From positions 22,706 through 86,705 of the forward strand of contig CACCEJ010000002.1 of NCBI GenBank assembly GCA_902545035.1: a DNA stretch of 64,000 nucleotides. The letters are read 5' to 3'. A model generated the notes under the pieces. It made no database searches. It saw only the letters and a program-made list of their open reading frames with translations, and had not been told where the DNA came from. This DNA is from an uncultured Pelagibacteraceae bacterium (lineage in GTDB: Bacteria > Pseudomonadota > Alphaproteobacteria > Pelagibacterales > Pelagibacteraceae). Shown piece after piece: positions 1-9,261 of the stretch. Position 1 is the first letter of the stretch, and each line of letters opens with the position of its first letter. The translations under genes were made by a program, and so were the position numbers.

Positions 1-74
1 TCAGACATAAATTATAATAAGGTTATACGAAATTAAGATAAAATAAAATCTCTTAAATTTGTTAAATTTCCTCC

Positions 75-620
75 CTAAAAATTTTTTATAAAATAAACTC
101 TTGTATCAATTCCTGTGCTTAAAAAACTTAAAGCCTCTCCACTTACAGAAATAGTTTCATCTACGCCAACATTATTTCCACTAACCACAAAACCTGCAAA
201 GCACTTATTTTTTTCTTTATCCCATTTAACAAACGTTTCATCTATCTTATTGCCATTAATGGTGTAAATTTCGTGTGCTCTAAAGTTTAAAAAATTTGCT
301 CCCATAATTGCACGTTGAGGAATAAGTTTTGTTGCTTTACAAACCGCCTCATATAATTCATCTGATAATTTAAAATGATCTGTACCATCAAAAGAAACTA
401 AAATTCCTGATGGAAGACTTGAGATTAATTTATTTAATTTTCTCTCTTGTGCAATTCTTTCTTCTTCTATTTTCATTTTAGCAACCAATTCATCACCTTC
501 ACCAAATATTTTATTTAAGATAAAAAAAGTTATAAATATAATAACTATAATTCCTATTAGCCCACCAAACTGTTTGATAGGTTCTGGTAATTCCTTAAAA
601 TTACTCTTGTAGTTTTCCAT
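75..620 (-). CDS. hypothetical single-TM protein (start reassigned from 677 to MENYK at about 620)
   Basis: ORF 75..677; internal Met (CAT at 618-620) reduces the overlap with the MORN gene; one hydrophobic segment GGLIGIIVIIFITFFIL. Confidence 0.6.
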   Translation of the reverse strand: MENYKSNFKELPEPIKQFGGLIGIIVIIFITFFILNKIFGEGDELVAKMKIEEERIAQERKLNKLISSLPSGILVSFDGTDHFKLSDELYEAVCKATKLIPQRAIMGANFLNFRAHEIYTINGNKIDETFVKWDKEKNKCFAGFVVSGNNVGVDETISVSGEALSFLSTGIDTRVYFIKNF

Positions 621-981
621 TTTTCCAAATACCAGTTTTTTGTTTTCCATCAGACCAAGTAAAAGTTCCTTTACCATTCATAAATCCCTTGGCCCATTCC
701 CCTTCATAAGTTGAACCATCAGGAAAAAATAAAGTTCCAACACCGCTCCATTCACTATTTTTAAATTCGCCTTTGTAAATATATCCGTTAGGCCAGGTTT
801 CTACTCCTTGACCATGTTTTTTGGTTGCAACCCACTCACCTTCATAGGTTGTTTTGTCTGTATAAATCCATTTACCATAACCATTTTCACAGTTTCCTTC
901 TTTACAACCTGTGCTTCTTGCCTGGGCAATTGACATTGCTAAAAGGTAAAAAAATATGCAAAATAATAGTCTTTTCATCAT
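601..981 (-). CDS. MORN-repeat protein, secreted (signal peptide)
   Basis: repeated YEGEWVATKKHGQGVETWPNG / YKGEFKNSEWSGVGTLFFPDGSTYEGEW / KGFMNGKGTFTWSDG motifs; N-terminal signal peptide. Confidence 0.85.
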   Translation of the reverse strand: MMKRLLFCIFFYLLAMSIAQARSTGCKEGNCENGYGKWIYTDKTTYEGEWVATKKHGQGVETWPNGYIYKGEFKNSEWSGVGTLFFPDGSTYEGEWAKGFMNGKGTFTWSDGKQKTGIWKNGKLQE

Positions 982-1012
982 TTCATTTTACACATTATTT
1001 TTGAAAAAAAAA

Positions 1013-1477
1013 TTAGGCATTTTTTGTTTTATTTTTACAATAATAAATAGTTATATATTTTTCTGAATTTTCACTGTTAATGTTCTTAGTTATTTCGTGA
1101 ATTAATTCTCCGGTTTTTCTAGTAATTATTGCAGATTCTGAATAATTTTTTTCTTTATTAAATGCTTTAAATAAAACCACATCTTTATTTACTATTTTCA
1201 CATCAAAATTTGAATTTTGTGAGAAAAAATCTGACAATCCATTAACCATCAAAGTACTTGGTTGATTAGTATACAATTTTAAAGAATTTAAATTCTGTTC
1301 ATCAACTTCTTCCGCTAAAAATGTTTTGTAATTATATTCAGAGTTTTTGATTATTTTTTTTTCTAATTTACAATTAAATTCCAAATTAAGATCTTCATTT
1401 ATATTAATATTTTTTGCAAAAACATTATTAAGGGCAATAAAGGTAAAAAATATAAAATAAAATAATTTGATCATCAC
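1013..1477 (-). CDS. hypothetical secreted protein
   Basis: ORF with N-terminal hydrophobic signal; no family recognised. Confidence 0.5.
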   Translation of the reverse strand: MMIKLFYFIFFTFIALNNVFAKNININEDLNLEFNCKLEKKIIKNSEYNYKTFLAEEVDEQNLNSLKLYTNQPSTLMVNGLSDFFSQNSNFDVKIVNKDVVLFKAFNKEKNYSESAIITRKTGELIHEITKNINSENSEKYITIYYCKNKTKNA

Positions 1478-1500
1478 ATATTAGTTTTTGTTAAAAAAAA

Positions 1501-1526
1501 TCTCCCCCAACATAGTTGGGAGAGAT
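1501..1526 (-). terminator. Rho-independent terminator of the betaine-type binding protein gene
   Basis: tctcccccaacatagttgggagaga hairpin followed on the minus strand by a T-run (ttaaaaaaaa on +). Confidence 0.8.
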
Positions 1527-1548
1527 TTAATTTTTAGTTTTTTAAAGC

Positions 1549-2496
1549 TTATTTTGTAAACGCTTGCCAAACACTCTTGTTGTCAGCTAACCATTTTTTA
1601 GCTGCATCTTCATGAGTCATTTTGTCAACGTCAACTAAAGCTGCCATTGCACCAATTTGACTTGTAGAGAAAGAAAGTTTTTGAAACGCTTTAGCTGCTG
1701 CAGGATGAGTTTTTGGGAAATCTTCATGCGCTGCTTTTTTCAAATAACCATCTGGAGAACCACATTTTCCATCTCCACCATCCTCTGGTCTACAACCAGC
1801 TGTGTATGGAGGAAAGTCGATGAAAGTAAAACCAGCACCATCTGTAAAGTTTGGTGTCCAGTTAAATATGATAGTTCCTCTTCCTTCTTTTTTAGCTGCT
1901 GCTAATTCCGCCCATAATGCATCTGCACTACCAGCAAATTTAACCCACCATAGATCTCCTAAACCAAGAGCATCAACTCTTTGAGGTATTAAATCTCCAT
2001 GCCAAGTTTGTGGCCCTTCTAACATTCTTCCTTTTCCATCTGGAGAGTCAGGTGTTGTAAAGTTTTTTGCACAATCTGGATTTTTTAAAGCAGTCCAATC
2101 CGGTAGACCTGGGCATAAGCCTTTTTCTACAACCCAGTTTGGATAACCCATATCTTCAAGAGTTCTTGCCTCGTGATCACCCATATCTAATAAACCACCT
2201 TTATCCAAAGCAGTTGTGAATGATTTACCAAAAGCAGATTCCCACACTTCGTGAGATATAGTTACGTCTCCAATTCTAATTGACTCGTATACTGCCTGTG
2301 AGTCAGCATTTACATATTTTACATTGTTACCCATGCTTTCAAAAATTCCACCAATAACATATGCCATTACAATTTGGCTTGACCAGTTATGAGTTGGGAT
2401 AACAATCGGTTTTTTACTATCTGCTGCGTTAGAAATTCCTGCAAAACTTACAAGAGAAATCACTAAAGCTGATAGTAGAGATATTATTTTTCTCAT
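1549..2496 (-). CDS. glycine betaine/proline-type ABC transporter substrate-binding protein (OpuAC/ProX-like)
   Basis: signal peptide; PIVIPTHNWSSQIVMAYVIGGIFESMGNNVKYVNAD...HEVWE; OpuAC family architecture. Confidence 0.85.
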   Translation of the reverse strand: MRKIISLLSALVISLVSFAGISNAADSKKPIVIPTHNWSSQIVMAYVIGGIFESMGNNVKYVNADSQAVYESIRIGDVTISHEVWESAFGKSFTTALDKGGLLDMGDHEARTLEDMGYPNWVVEKGLCPGLPDWTALKNPDCAKNFTTPDSPDGKGRMLEGPQTWHGDLIPQRVDALGLGDLWWVKFAGSADALWAELAAAKKEGRGTIIFNWTPNFTDGAGFTFIDFPPYTAGCRPEDGGDGKCGSPDGYLKKAAHEDFPKTHPAAAKAFQKLSFSTSQIGAMAALVDVDKMTHEDAAKKWLADNKSVWQAFTK

Positions 2497-2643
2497 TATT
2501 TCCCCTTTCCTTAATATTAAGAATTAAATTATCTGCTCTATTAAAGAGACAGTCAACAAGCAAAATAGATATAAATGTATATATAAAATTTATATATAAA
2601 TTTGTTGATACTTTAATATAGTTTAGGCATATTTAGATTATAT

Positions 2644-4983
2644 ATGCAAACTAGTTTAGCTATTAAAGAACCTGGTTTAAATGTACTACCACCTGGAGTT
2701 GAAAGATATATTGTCAATGCAGGTGGAATTACTGGAATTCAAATTTTTCCTGATGACGAAATTCAAATAATTAATAATGAAGGAAATCAAATTTGTGAAA
2801 TCAATTCTTTTGATAAAGACGGAAACTCAGAATTAGCTCTTTTAAATTTAAAAGAAAATAAAAATTCTTCTGAAATAAAAAAAATTCTTTTTAAAAAAGA
2901 TGAAAGCTCTATGCAGGCTTTGCTTCAATTAAACAAAAGAAATTTAAAAATTGAAAAAGCTAAGTCAGCAATATTATTTGACAAAAATACCAAAGCTGGT
3001 GAAAAAATAAATTTGAAATCTAAAGATAAATGTTATTGCATATTTGCAGCACCTGCAGATGATATGCTTGTTCATGATCAAAATCCACCATCAGATTTAA
3101 CAATAATAATAAAAAGAGCTAAAATTAAAAATAATGATAAAGAATTTTCATTAATACCAGATCCAATTTATGATCCGGATCATGAAGTAAATATTGATAG
3201 AAAAACTGCAACTGGCTATCAGGTCAAAGCTGGTGATTATATTCAAATTATAACACCAACAGGAAGACAGTGTTCAGACTTTGTAGCATATGATACAGCT
3301 AAATTAGAAAAGGGTTTAGAGAGAGGTCTTGATTGGCAAACAACTAGAACTTTTATGGGTCACACTTTTCCTGGCCCAGGCCTATATTCAAAATTTTATG
3401 ACACTGATCATGAACCTTTAATAGAGGTGATAAGAGATACTGTTGGTATACACGATACTTTCAACTTAGCTTGTACTTCAAAATACTATGAAGACTCGGG
3501 ATATTTTGGGCATGCAAATTGTTCTGATAATTTAAATGACTCTATGGAAAAATATGGAGTAGAGAAAAAAAAAGGTTGGCAAGCGATAAATCTTTTTTTT
3601 AATACATCTGCTGGAGGTCTCAATTCAGTAACTTCTGACGAGTCATATGCAAGACCAGGTGATTATGTAATTTTTAAAGCACTTAAAGATTTAACCTGTG
3701 GTACAACAGCTTGTCCTAGTGATATTGATAGCTGTAATGGATGGAACCCTACTGATATTTTTGTTAGAACTTATGAAAAAAGTAAAGAATTTACAAAATC
3801 TTATGGATTTAGAATGAAAACAGACTCAGAAAATAAACTTACAAGGAATACAGGGTTTTACGAAAGAACTTCTAAATTAACTAGAAACTTTGTTGATGCT
3901 AGAGGTTTTTGGTTGCCAAATGATTATACAAAACATGGAGTTATTAACGAATATAATGCTTGTAGAGAGAAAGCTGTTTTAATTGATTTATCTTCTTTAA
4001 GAAAGTTTGAAATTCTTGGTCCTGATGCTGAAGAATTAATGAATTACACTTTAACTCGAAATGTTAAAAAACTTTCAGTAGGCCAAATTGTTTATTCAGC
4101 AATGTGCTATGAAAATGGGACCATGTTTGATGATGGCACTTTATTAAAACTTAGCGATCATGGTTTTAGATGGGTTTGTGGAGATGAGTATGGTGGGGAA
4201 TGGCTTAAAGAACAGGCAAAAAAGAAAAATTATAAAGTTCATATAAAAAATTCTACAGACCAAATAAATAATCTATCTTTGCAAGGACCAAAAAGTAGAA
4301 AAATTTTAGAAAAAATAATTTTTACACCTCCTACACAGCCCTCTATATCTGAATTGGAATGGTTTAGATTTAGTATTTGCAGATTAGAAGAATTAAATGG
4401 AATACCATTAATTGTTTCACGAACGGGTTATACAGGTGAGCTTGGTTTTGAAATTTGGTGTCATCCGAGCGATGCATCAACTGTTTGGGATAAAGTAATG
4501 GAAGCAGGTAAAGACGAAGGTTTGATACCTGCTGGTTTTGCTGCTTTAGACCTTTTAAGAATTGAAGCTGGTTTAATATTATTTGGTAATGAATTTGATG
4601 GACAACAAGATCCCTTTGAAGCAGGGATTGGTTTTTCTGTAGCATTAAAATCTAAAACGGAAGATTTTATAGGAAGAGAAAACCTAATTAAAAGAAAAGA
4701 AAACCCTCAAAAAAAATTAGTTGGGTTAGAATTGATTGGTAAAGAACAAGCAAACCATGGAGACTGTGTACACATTGGAAGATCTCAAGTTGGTGTGATT
4801 ACAAGCGGGTGCATTTCACCAACACTAAATAAAAATATTGCCTTATGCAGAATAGATGTAGGTCATTCAGAAATAGGAAATGAAGTTGAAATTGGAAAAA
4901 TAGATGGTCATCAAAAAAGAATTCCAGCTAAAATTGTAGGATTTCCTCATTACGATCCTAAGAAAACTAAAGTTAGATCATAA
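2644..4983 (+). CDS. fusion: DUF1989 (urea-carboxylase-associated/carboxyguanidine-deiminase-like) + GcvT-family aminomethyltransferase
   Basis: DUF1989-like CSDFVAYD, HDTFNLACTSKYYEDSGYFGHANCSDN, ACPSDIDSCNGWNPTDI; C-terminal GcvT features DLSSLRKFEILGPDAEELM, LQGPKSR, SRTGYTGELGFEIW, GLIPAGFAALDLLRIEAGLILFG. Confidence 0.85.
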   Translation: MQTSLAIKEPGLNVLPPGVERYIVNAGGITGIQIFPDDEIQIINNEGNQICEINSFDKDGNSELALLNLKENKNSSEIKKILFKKDESSMQALLQLNKRNLKIEKAKSAILFDKNTKAGEKINLKSKDKCYCIFAAPADDMLVHDQNPPSDLTIIIKRAKIKNNDKEFSLIPDPIYDPDHEVNIDRKTATGYQVKAGDYIQIITPTGRQCSDFVAYDTAKLEKGLERGLDWQTTRTFMGHTFPGPGLYSKFYDTDHEPLIEVIRDTVGIHDTFNLACTSKYYEDSGYFGHANCSDNLNDSMEKYGVEKKKGWQAINLFFNTSAGGLNSVTSDESYARPGDYVIFKALKDLTCGTTACPSDIDSCNGWNPTDIFVRTYEKSKEFTKSYGFRMKTDSENKLTRNTGFYERTSKLTRNFVDARGFWLPNDYTKHGVINEYNACREKAVLIDLSSLRKFEILGPDAEELMNYTLTRNVKKLSVGQIVYSAMCYENGTMFDDGTLLKLSDHGFRWVCGDEYGGEWLKEQAKKKNYKVHIKNSTDQINNLSLQGPKSRKILEKIIFTPPTQPSISELEWFRFSICRLEELNGIPLIVSRTGYTGELGFEIWCHPSDASTVWDKVMEAGKDEGLIPAGFAALDLLRIEAGLILFGNEFDGQQDPFEAGIGFSVALKSKTEDFIGRENLIKRKENPQKKLVGLELIGKEQANHGDCVHIGRSQVGVITSGCISPTLNKNIALCRIDVGHSEIGNEVEIGKIDGHQKRIPAKIVGFPHYDPKKTKVRS

Positions 4984-5333
4984 TGCCTAAATCAACAAAA
5001 GATCTATTAGAATTTTGGGAAGATCAAATGAAGTTTTCTCATACTTCTAGTAACTACTTTTTTAGAAAATCACCTTCACACTATCATATGATGCTGCTTG
5101 TAATGTCTGCATTTAAATTAAAACAAAATTTATCTGTAGAGGAATTAAAAACAAAATTATTTAAAACTTCACGACCAAAATCTGCTTTAATTATTAATGA
5201 GGCATGTGAAAAAGGTTTTTTTTATTTAGAGAAAACCTCAGAAGATCAAAGAAAAAAATATATTAAACCAAGTGCTTCATTTATTGAGGAATTTAACGAT
5301 TATTTGTCCACTCTTAAGAATTTAAGTTTTTAA
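4983..5333 (+). CDS. small winged-helix regulator (MarR-like)
   Basis: 116 aa; RPKSALIINEACEKGFFYLEKTSEDQRKKYIKPS resembles the recognition helix plus wing of MarR proteins; start abuts the preceding stop. Confidence 0.5.
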   Translation: MPKSTKDLLEFWEDQMKFSHTSSNYFFRKSPSHYHMMLLVMSAFKLKQNLSVEELKTKLFKTSRPKSALIINEACEKGFFYLEKTSEDQRKKYIKPSASFIEEFNDYLSTLKNLSF

Positions 5334-5430
5334 TGGTTTATAACTTTAAGGTTGTATAACTTTTTATTTCTAAATTTTATATATAAAAAAAATTATATAT
5401 TTAACTTTTACCAAAAAATAATGTTTCATT

Positions 5431-6756
5431 ATGTCATTACCGACAAAAGCTAAAGTAGTAATAGTTGGCGGAGGAATTCACGGACTAAGTACTGCTTGGA
5501 AATTATCTGAAACATATAAAAATCCTAACGACGTTGTTGTGCTCGAGAAAAAAGATACTGCTTCAGGAGCAAGTGGAATTGCTTGTGGTGTTGTAAGAAA
5601 TAATTACTTCCAACCTGCAATGAGAGAATTGATGGCCCATTCTGTGAGTATATGGGAAAGTGATGCGAAAGCTTTTAAATATAATCCAGTTGGTTACATG
5701 CAGATTTCACCAGAAGTTATGCATAAAGATGTAGCTAGTATTTATGAACAACAAAAAGCAATAGGTTATGAATCTGTATTTGTTGAAGGTGAAAAAGATT
5801 GCATGAAATACATGAAAGGTATTTTTGATGATTGGCAAGCAAAAGGTATTACCTCTGTATTGCATGAAAAAAAAGGTGGTTATGCTTTCAATAAAGACTC
5901 AATTAAAGCTCTTGAGAAAAAAGCAAATTCAAACGGTGTCAATGTACATAAAGGTGTAAAAGTTACTGGTTTTAAAAGAGGTAGTAACAGTAATGCAATT
6001 ACGGGTGTTGTTACAGACCAAGGTACAATAGATTGCGATCAAGTAGTAATAGGTGCGGGTCCCTGGGTAAGAGACTTTTGGAATATGTTAGAACTACCAA
6101 AGACTACCGAAATAAAAGGTAAAGATGGAAAGATGCATGAAGTGGATATGTGGAAGTACTGGTTTTTACAAGAAGGAGTTTTAGGTGTTGATGCCGATTA
6201 TTTAAAAACAAACGATGGCAAACCTCCCCCGGTAATTCATGTAGATACAGATGCACCTCTTTATTCAGATATGAATGGAAAATTAATAACTGATGAACTT
6301 TGGGGAATTTACTACAAACCTGATATAGAGGGATTGGGTGTGCAAGGAGGTACGTCACCTTATGTCGTACAAAAACATTTTGATCAAGTTAATGTTGATC
6401 CTTATGGAATTGAGTCACCTGAATTTCAAACAACTGATAAGTTTTCAGATATGTGGACAGCAGCATTAGCACATATTCAAAAAAGATTTGTTGGAAAATC
6501 AAACTTGTATAGAAAAGGACCATCTGGTGGCCTTGGATGTCTAACTCCTGACTCATTTCCAATTTTTGACAGATTTTTTGAAAATGTTTACATGATTGCT
6601 GATGCTAATCATGGATATAAAATGTTAGGTGTTGGTCATTTAGTTGCGCAGGAAGTTTTAGGGAAAGAAAGCGAATTATTAAAACCTTTCAGATTCAATC
6701 GATACGCGAAAGGAGAACTTCACCCAACGTCTAATAGTCCGTTTCCATGGAGTTAA
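5431..6756 (+). CDS. FAD-dependent oxidoreductase, sarcosine oxidase beta-subunit (SoxB)/dimethylglycine dehydrogenase-like
   Basis: VVIVGGGIHGLSTAWKLSE FAD-binding motif; GVVRNNYFQPAMRELM; C-terminal MIADANHGYKMLGVGHLVAQE. Confidence 0.85.
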   Translation: MSLPTKAKVVIVGGGIHGLSTAWKLSETYKNPNDVVVLEKKDTASGASGIACGVVRNNYFQPAMRELMAHSVSIWESDAKAFKYNPVGYMQISPEVMHKDVASIYEQQKAIGYESVFVEGEKDCMKYMKGIFDDWQAKGITSVLHEKKGGYAFNKDSIKALEKKANSNGVNVHKGVKVTGFKRGSNSNAITGVVTDQGTIDCDQVVIGAGPWVRDFWNMLELPKTTEIKGKDGKMHEVDMWKYWFLQEGVLGVDADYLKTNDGKPPPVIHVDTDAPLYSDMNGKLITDELWGIYYKPDIEGLGVQGGTSPYVVQKHFDQVNVDPYGIESPEFQTTDKFSDMWTAALAHIQKRFVGKSNLYRKGPSGGLGCLTPDSFPIFDRFFENVYMIADANHGYKMLGVGHLVAQEVLGKESELLKPFRFNRYAKGELHPTSNSPFPWS

Positions 6757-6822
6757 TTTATCTGAGTAGACAGATGTTTTATTTTCAGTTAACTTTTTGG
6801 ACTAAAAATTCTTAGGGGGAAT

Positions 6823-8292
6823 ATGACTGATCTAGAAAAACATGTAAATCAACCAGGCAGAGCAAAGTTAGTAAAAAAAGTTAGAGAAAAAATTAATGAA
6901 TTAGGAATAACTTATATTTATTATCAATTTATTTCAGTAACAGGTAGAGTTGTAGGAAAAGGGATACCTGCTGATCACTGGGAAAGAACCGCAGAAAAAG
7001 GCTTTCAATTAGTTTATGGAGCAACAGCAAATTTATTTTTAGACAGACACAACAATTACATTGGTTATGGACCTGAAGCAATGGAACTAGTTGGAATTCC
7101 AGACCCAGAAACTTTTGTTCAATTACCTTGGGATAAAAGAGTTGGAAGAGTATTTGTTACATGTTTTAGAAATAGAGAAGAGAGAAAAAATCCAGGAGGC
7201 CATTTAACTTCTGATTGCAGAGGAAATTTAAGAATTTTCATGGATGAATTTAAAAAGAAGCATGGTTTAGAATTAAGAGTTGGAACAGAGCCTGAGATGA
7301 TGTGGTTAACCAAAAATGAAGATGGCACACCAACGGGAAAAGGTTTTTCAAAACCATTTTGTTATCATATAGATCAATTTGAGTCATTAAGACCTGTATT
7401 TATGAAAGTAATTGAATATTCAAAGGCAATGGGTCTAGACATGATACAAGGAGATCATGAGGATGCTCCAGGACAATTAGAGCTTAATTGGACATACGAT
7501 AATGTCTTGAGAAACGCTGATAGATTATCAACATATAGACAAATATGTGCTCAAGTTGCTAGAGAACACAATCTAATAGCTTGTTTTATGACAAAACCAT
7601 TTATGGGTGTATCTGCTAGCGGTTGCCATACAAACATGTCATTATGGAAAGGTGGAAAAGTTTCAGTTAACAAGTTAGGAAACAAAAAGCTTCCAGGTGT
7701 TGAGGAAGTCTTCAGTTATGTTTCAGGTGGAACTAATACATTTATGCCTGATACAAAAGATATGCAGTTGCCAGGAAAAATTGGTCTACAATCAATTGCT
7801 GGTATTATGAAACACTTGCCTGCTTTAACAGCTCTTGGATCATCAACTGTAAATTCTTACAGAAGATTGTGGGATCAAGGATTTTGGGCTCCAGTTTATG
7901 CAGACTGGGGATATCAAAATAGAACATGTGGGTTAAGAGTTTCTGCTCCAGGAAGATTTGAATATAGATCAGTTGACTCAATGCATAATCCTTATTTGCT
8001 TGGTGCTGCTTTACTTAAAGCATGTGATGAGGGTATTACAAAAAAAATGAAGCCAGCAAAACCAGAGTCTAGAAACATCTATGAAGCTCAAAAAGCTGGT
8101 AAGGATGTAAAAAAATTACCTTTAAGTCTAGGAGAAGCTCTTGATAGACTTGCTGAGGATGAAGTGATCAAATCTGCAATGCCAGATGAAATGTATAAAG
8201 TCTTTCACTGGTACAAAAATGATGAGTGGGAAAGATTTCTTGGTGCAACAACTCAATGGGATCTTGATACTTATCTGGATTGTTTACCATAA
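6823..8292 (+). CDS. glnT: glutamine synthetase type III / gamma-glutamylmethylamide synthetase-like
   Basis: GTEPEMMW, QGDHEDAPGQLELNW, KPFMGVSASGCHTNMSLW, NRTCGLRVSAPGRFEYRSVD; linked to split glutamate-synthase genes. GS versus GMAS specificity not resolvable here. Confidence 0.85.
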   Translation: MTDLEKHVNQPGRAKLVKKVREKINELGITYIYYQFISVTGRVVGKGIPADHWERTAEKGFQLVYGATANLFLDRHNNYIGYGPEAMELVGIPDPETFVQLPWDKRVGRVFVTCFRNREERKNPGGHLTSDCRGNLRIFMDEFKKKHGLELRVGTEPEMMWLTKNEDGTPTGKGFSKPFCYHIDQFESLRPVFMKVIEYSKAMGLDMIQGDHEDAPGQLELNWTYDNVLRNADRLSTYRQICAQVAREHNLIACFMTKPFMGVSASGCHTNMSLWKGGKVSVNKLGNKKLPGVEEVFSYVSGGTNTFMPDTKDMQLPGKIGLQSIAGIMKHLPALTALGSSTVNSYRRLWDQGFWAPVYADWGYQNRTCGLRVSAPGRFEYRSVDSMHNPYLLGAALLKACDEGITKKMKPAKPESRNIYEAQKAGKDVKKLPLSLGEALDRLAEDEVIKSAMPDEMYKVFHWYKNDEWERFLGATTQWDLDTYLDCLP

Positions 8293-8316
8293 GGAAAAAA
8301 TATAGGAGATAAAACA

Positions 8317-9261
8317 ATGTGCGGAATTGCGGGTCTTATTCATAGAGGAAAGTCTTCAAACGTAGGTCAAGAACTTCAAGGAATGCTTCAAGCATTAAAA
8401 CATAGAGGCGAAGACTCTACTGGCTATGCTCTTTATGGAGATACAGATGGTCAAAACTTTATCATGAGATTTAAGGTTGGTGAAAATGTTGGTGAAGGTA
8501 GTTCATCAGTGATGGAGGATGTATCTGTTTATGATGAAAGAAAAAAAATTGTAGATAGTTATATTTCTCAAATGGGAGCGAAGATTATAAAAGAAGAAAG
8601 AATACTACCCTATTCTCTAAGATATGAGATTGACTATGACAAAGGAGATTTACTTGAATTTTCTCAAAAAATAGAAAGCATTCCTGGAGTTGAGATCCTT
8701 TCAATGGGAAAATCTCTAGAAGTTATAAAAGATTTAGGCAATGCAAAAGCTGTTTGTGATAGATACAATTTAGGTGATCTAGTTGGTACTCATGCAATTG
8801 GACACGCTAGGATGGCAACAGAGTCTGGTGTAGACATTAAATCTGCGCACCCATTTTGGGGCTACCCTTTTAGTGATGTTTCAGTTGTGCATAATGGTCA
8901 ATTAACTAACTATTGGAATAATAGAAGAATTTTAGAAAACAAAGGTATGAGATTTATGTCTGAGTGTGACTCTGAATTAATTGCAGTTTACTTGGCAGAA
9001 AAAATGAGAAATGGGGCTACACTCGAAGAAGGTATGAAAGATAGTTTATCTGGACTCGACGGAGTGTTCACTTACTTTGTAGCAACAAAAAATTCACTTG
9101 GAATGGCTAAAGACACTATGGCAGCAAAACCATTAGTTTTATATGAGTCAGATGATTTGGTTGCTATGGGATCAGAAGAAATAGCAATCAGATCTGTTCT
9201 TCCACAAGAAATAGATACTTATGATCCATTTGATGGAGAGGTTAAAGTATGGCAAATTTAA
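8317..9261 (+). CDS. class II glutamine amidotransferase, split glutamate synthase/N-methylglutamate synthase subunit A-like
   Basis: N-terminal MCGIAGLIHRG with catalytic Cys2; GHARMATES; VHNGQLTNY. Confidence 0.88.
   Translation: MCGIAGLIHRGKSSNVGQELQGMLQALKHRGEDSTGYALYGDTDGQNFIMRFKVGENVGEGSSSVMEDVSVYDERKKIVDSYISQMGAKIIKEERILPYSLRYEIDYDKGDLLEFSQKIESIPGVEILSMGKSLEVIKDLGNAKAVCDRYNLGDLVGTHAIGHARMATESGVDIKSAHPFWGYPFSDVSVVHNGQLTNYWNNRRILENKGMRFMSECDSELIAVYLAEKMRNGATLEEGMKDSLSGLDGVFTYFVATKNSLGMAKDTMAAKPLVLYESDDLVAMGSEEIAIRSVLPQEIDTYDPFDGEVKVWQI

Noticed and set aside
1657-1905. ORF on + inside the betaine-binding protein gene (also 1802..1984)
   Set aside because: Shadow ORF antisense to a well-supported CDS; no family features
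4370-4645. ORF on - inside the GcvT domain
   Set aside because: Antisense shadow; low-complexity L/Q-rich translation
6760-6775. atctg-agtaga-cagat hairpin followed by TTTTATTTTC before GS
   Set aside because: Only a 5-bp stem; too weak to call a terminator or riboswitch
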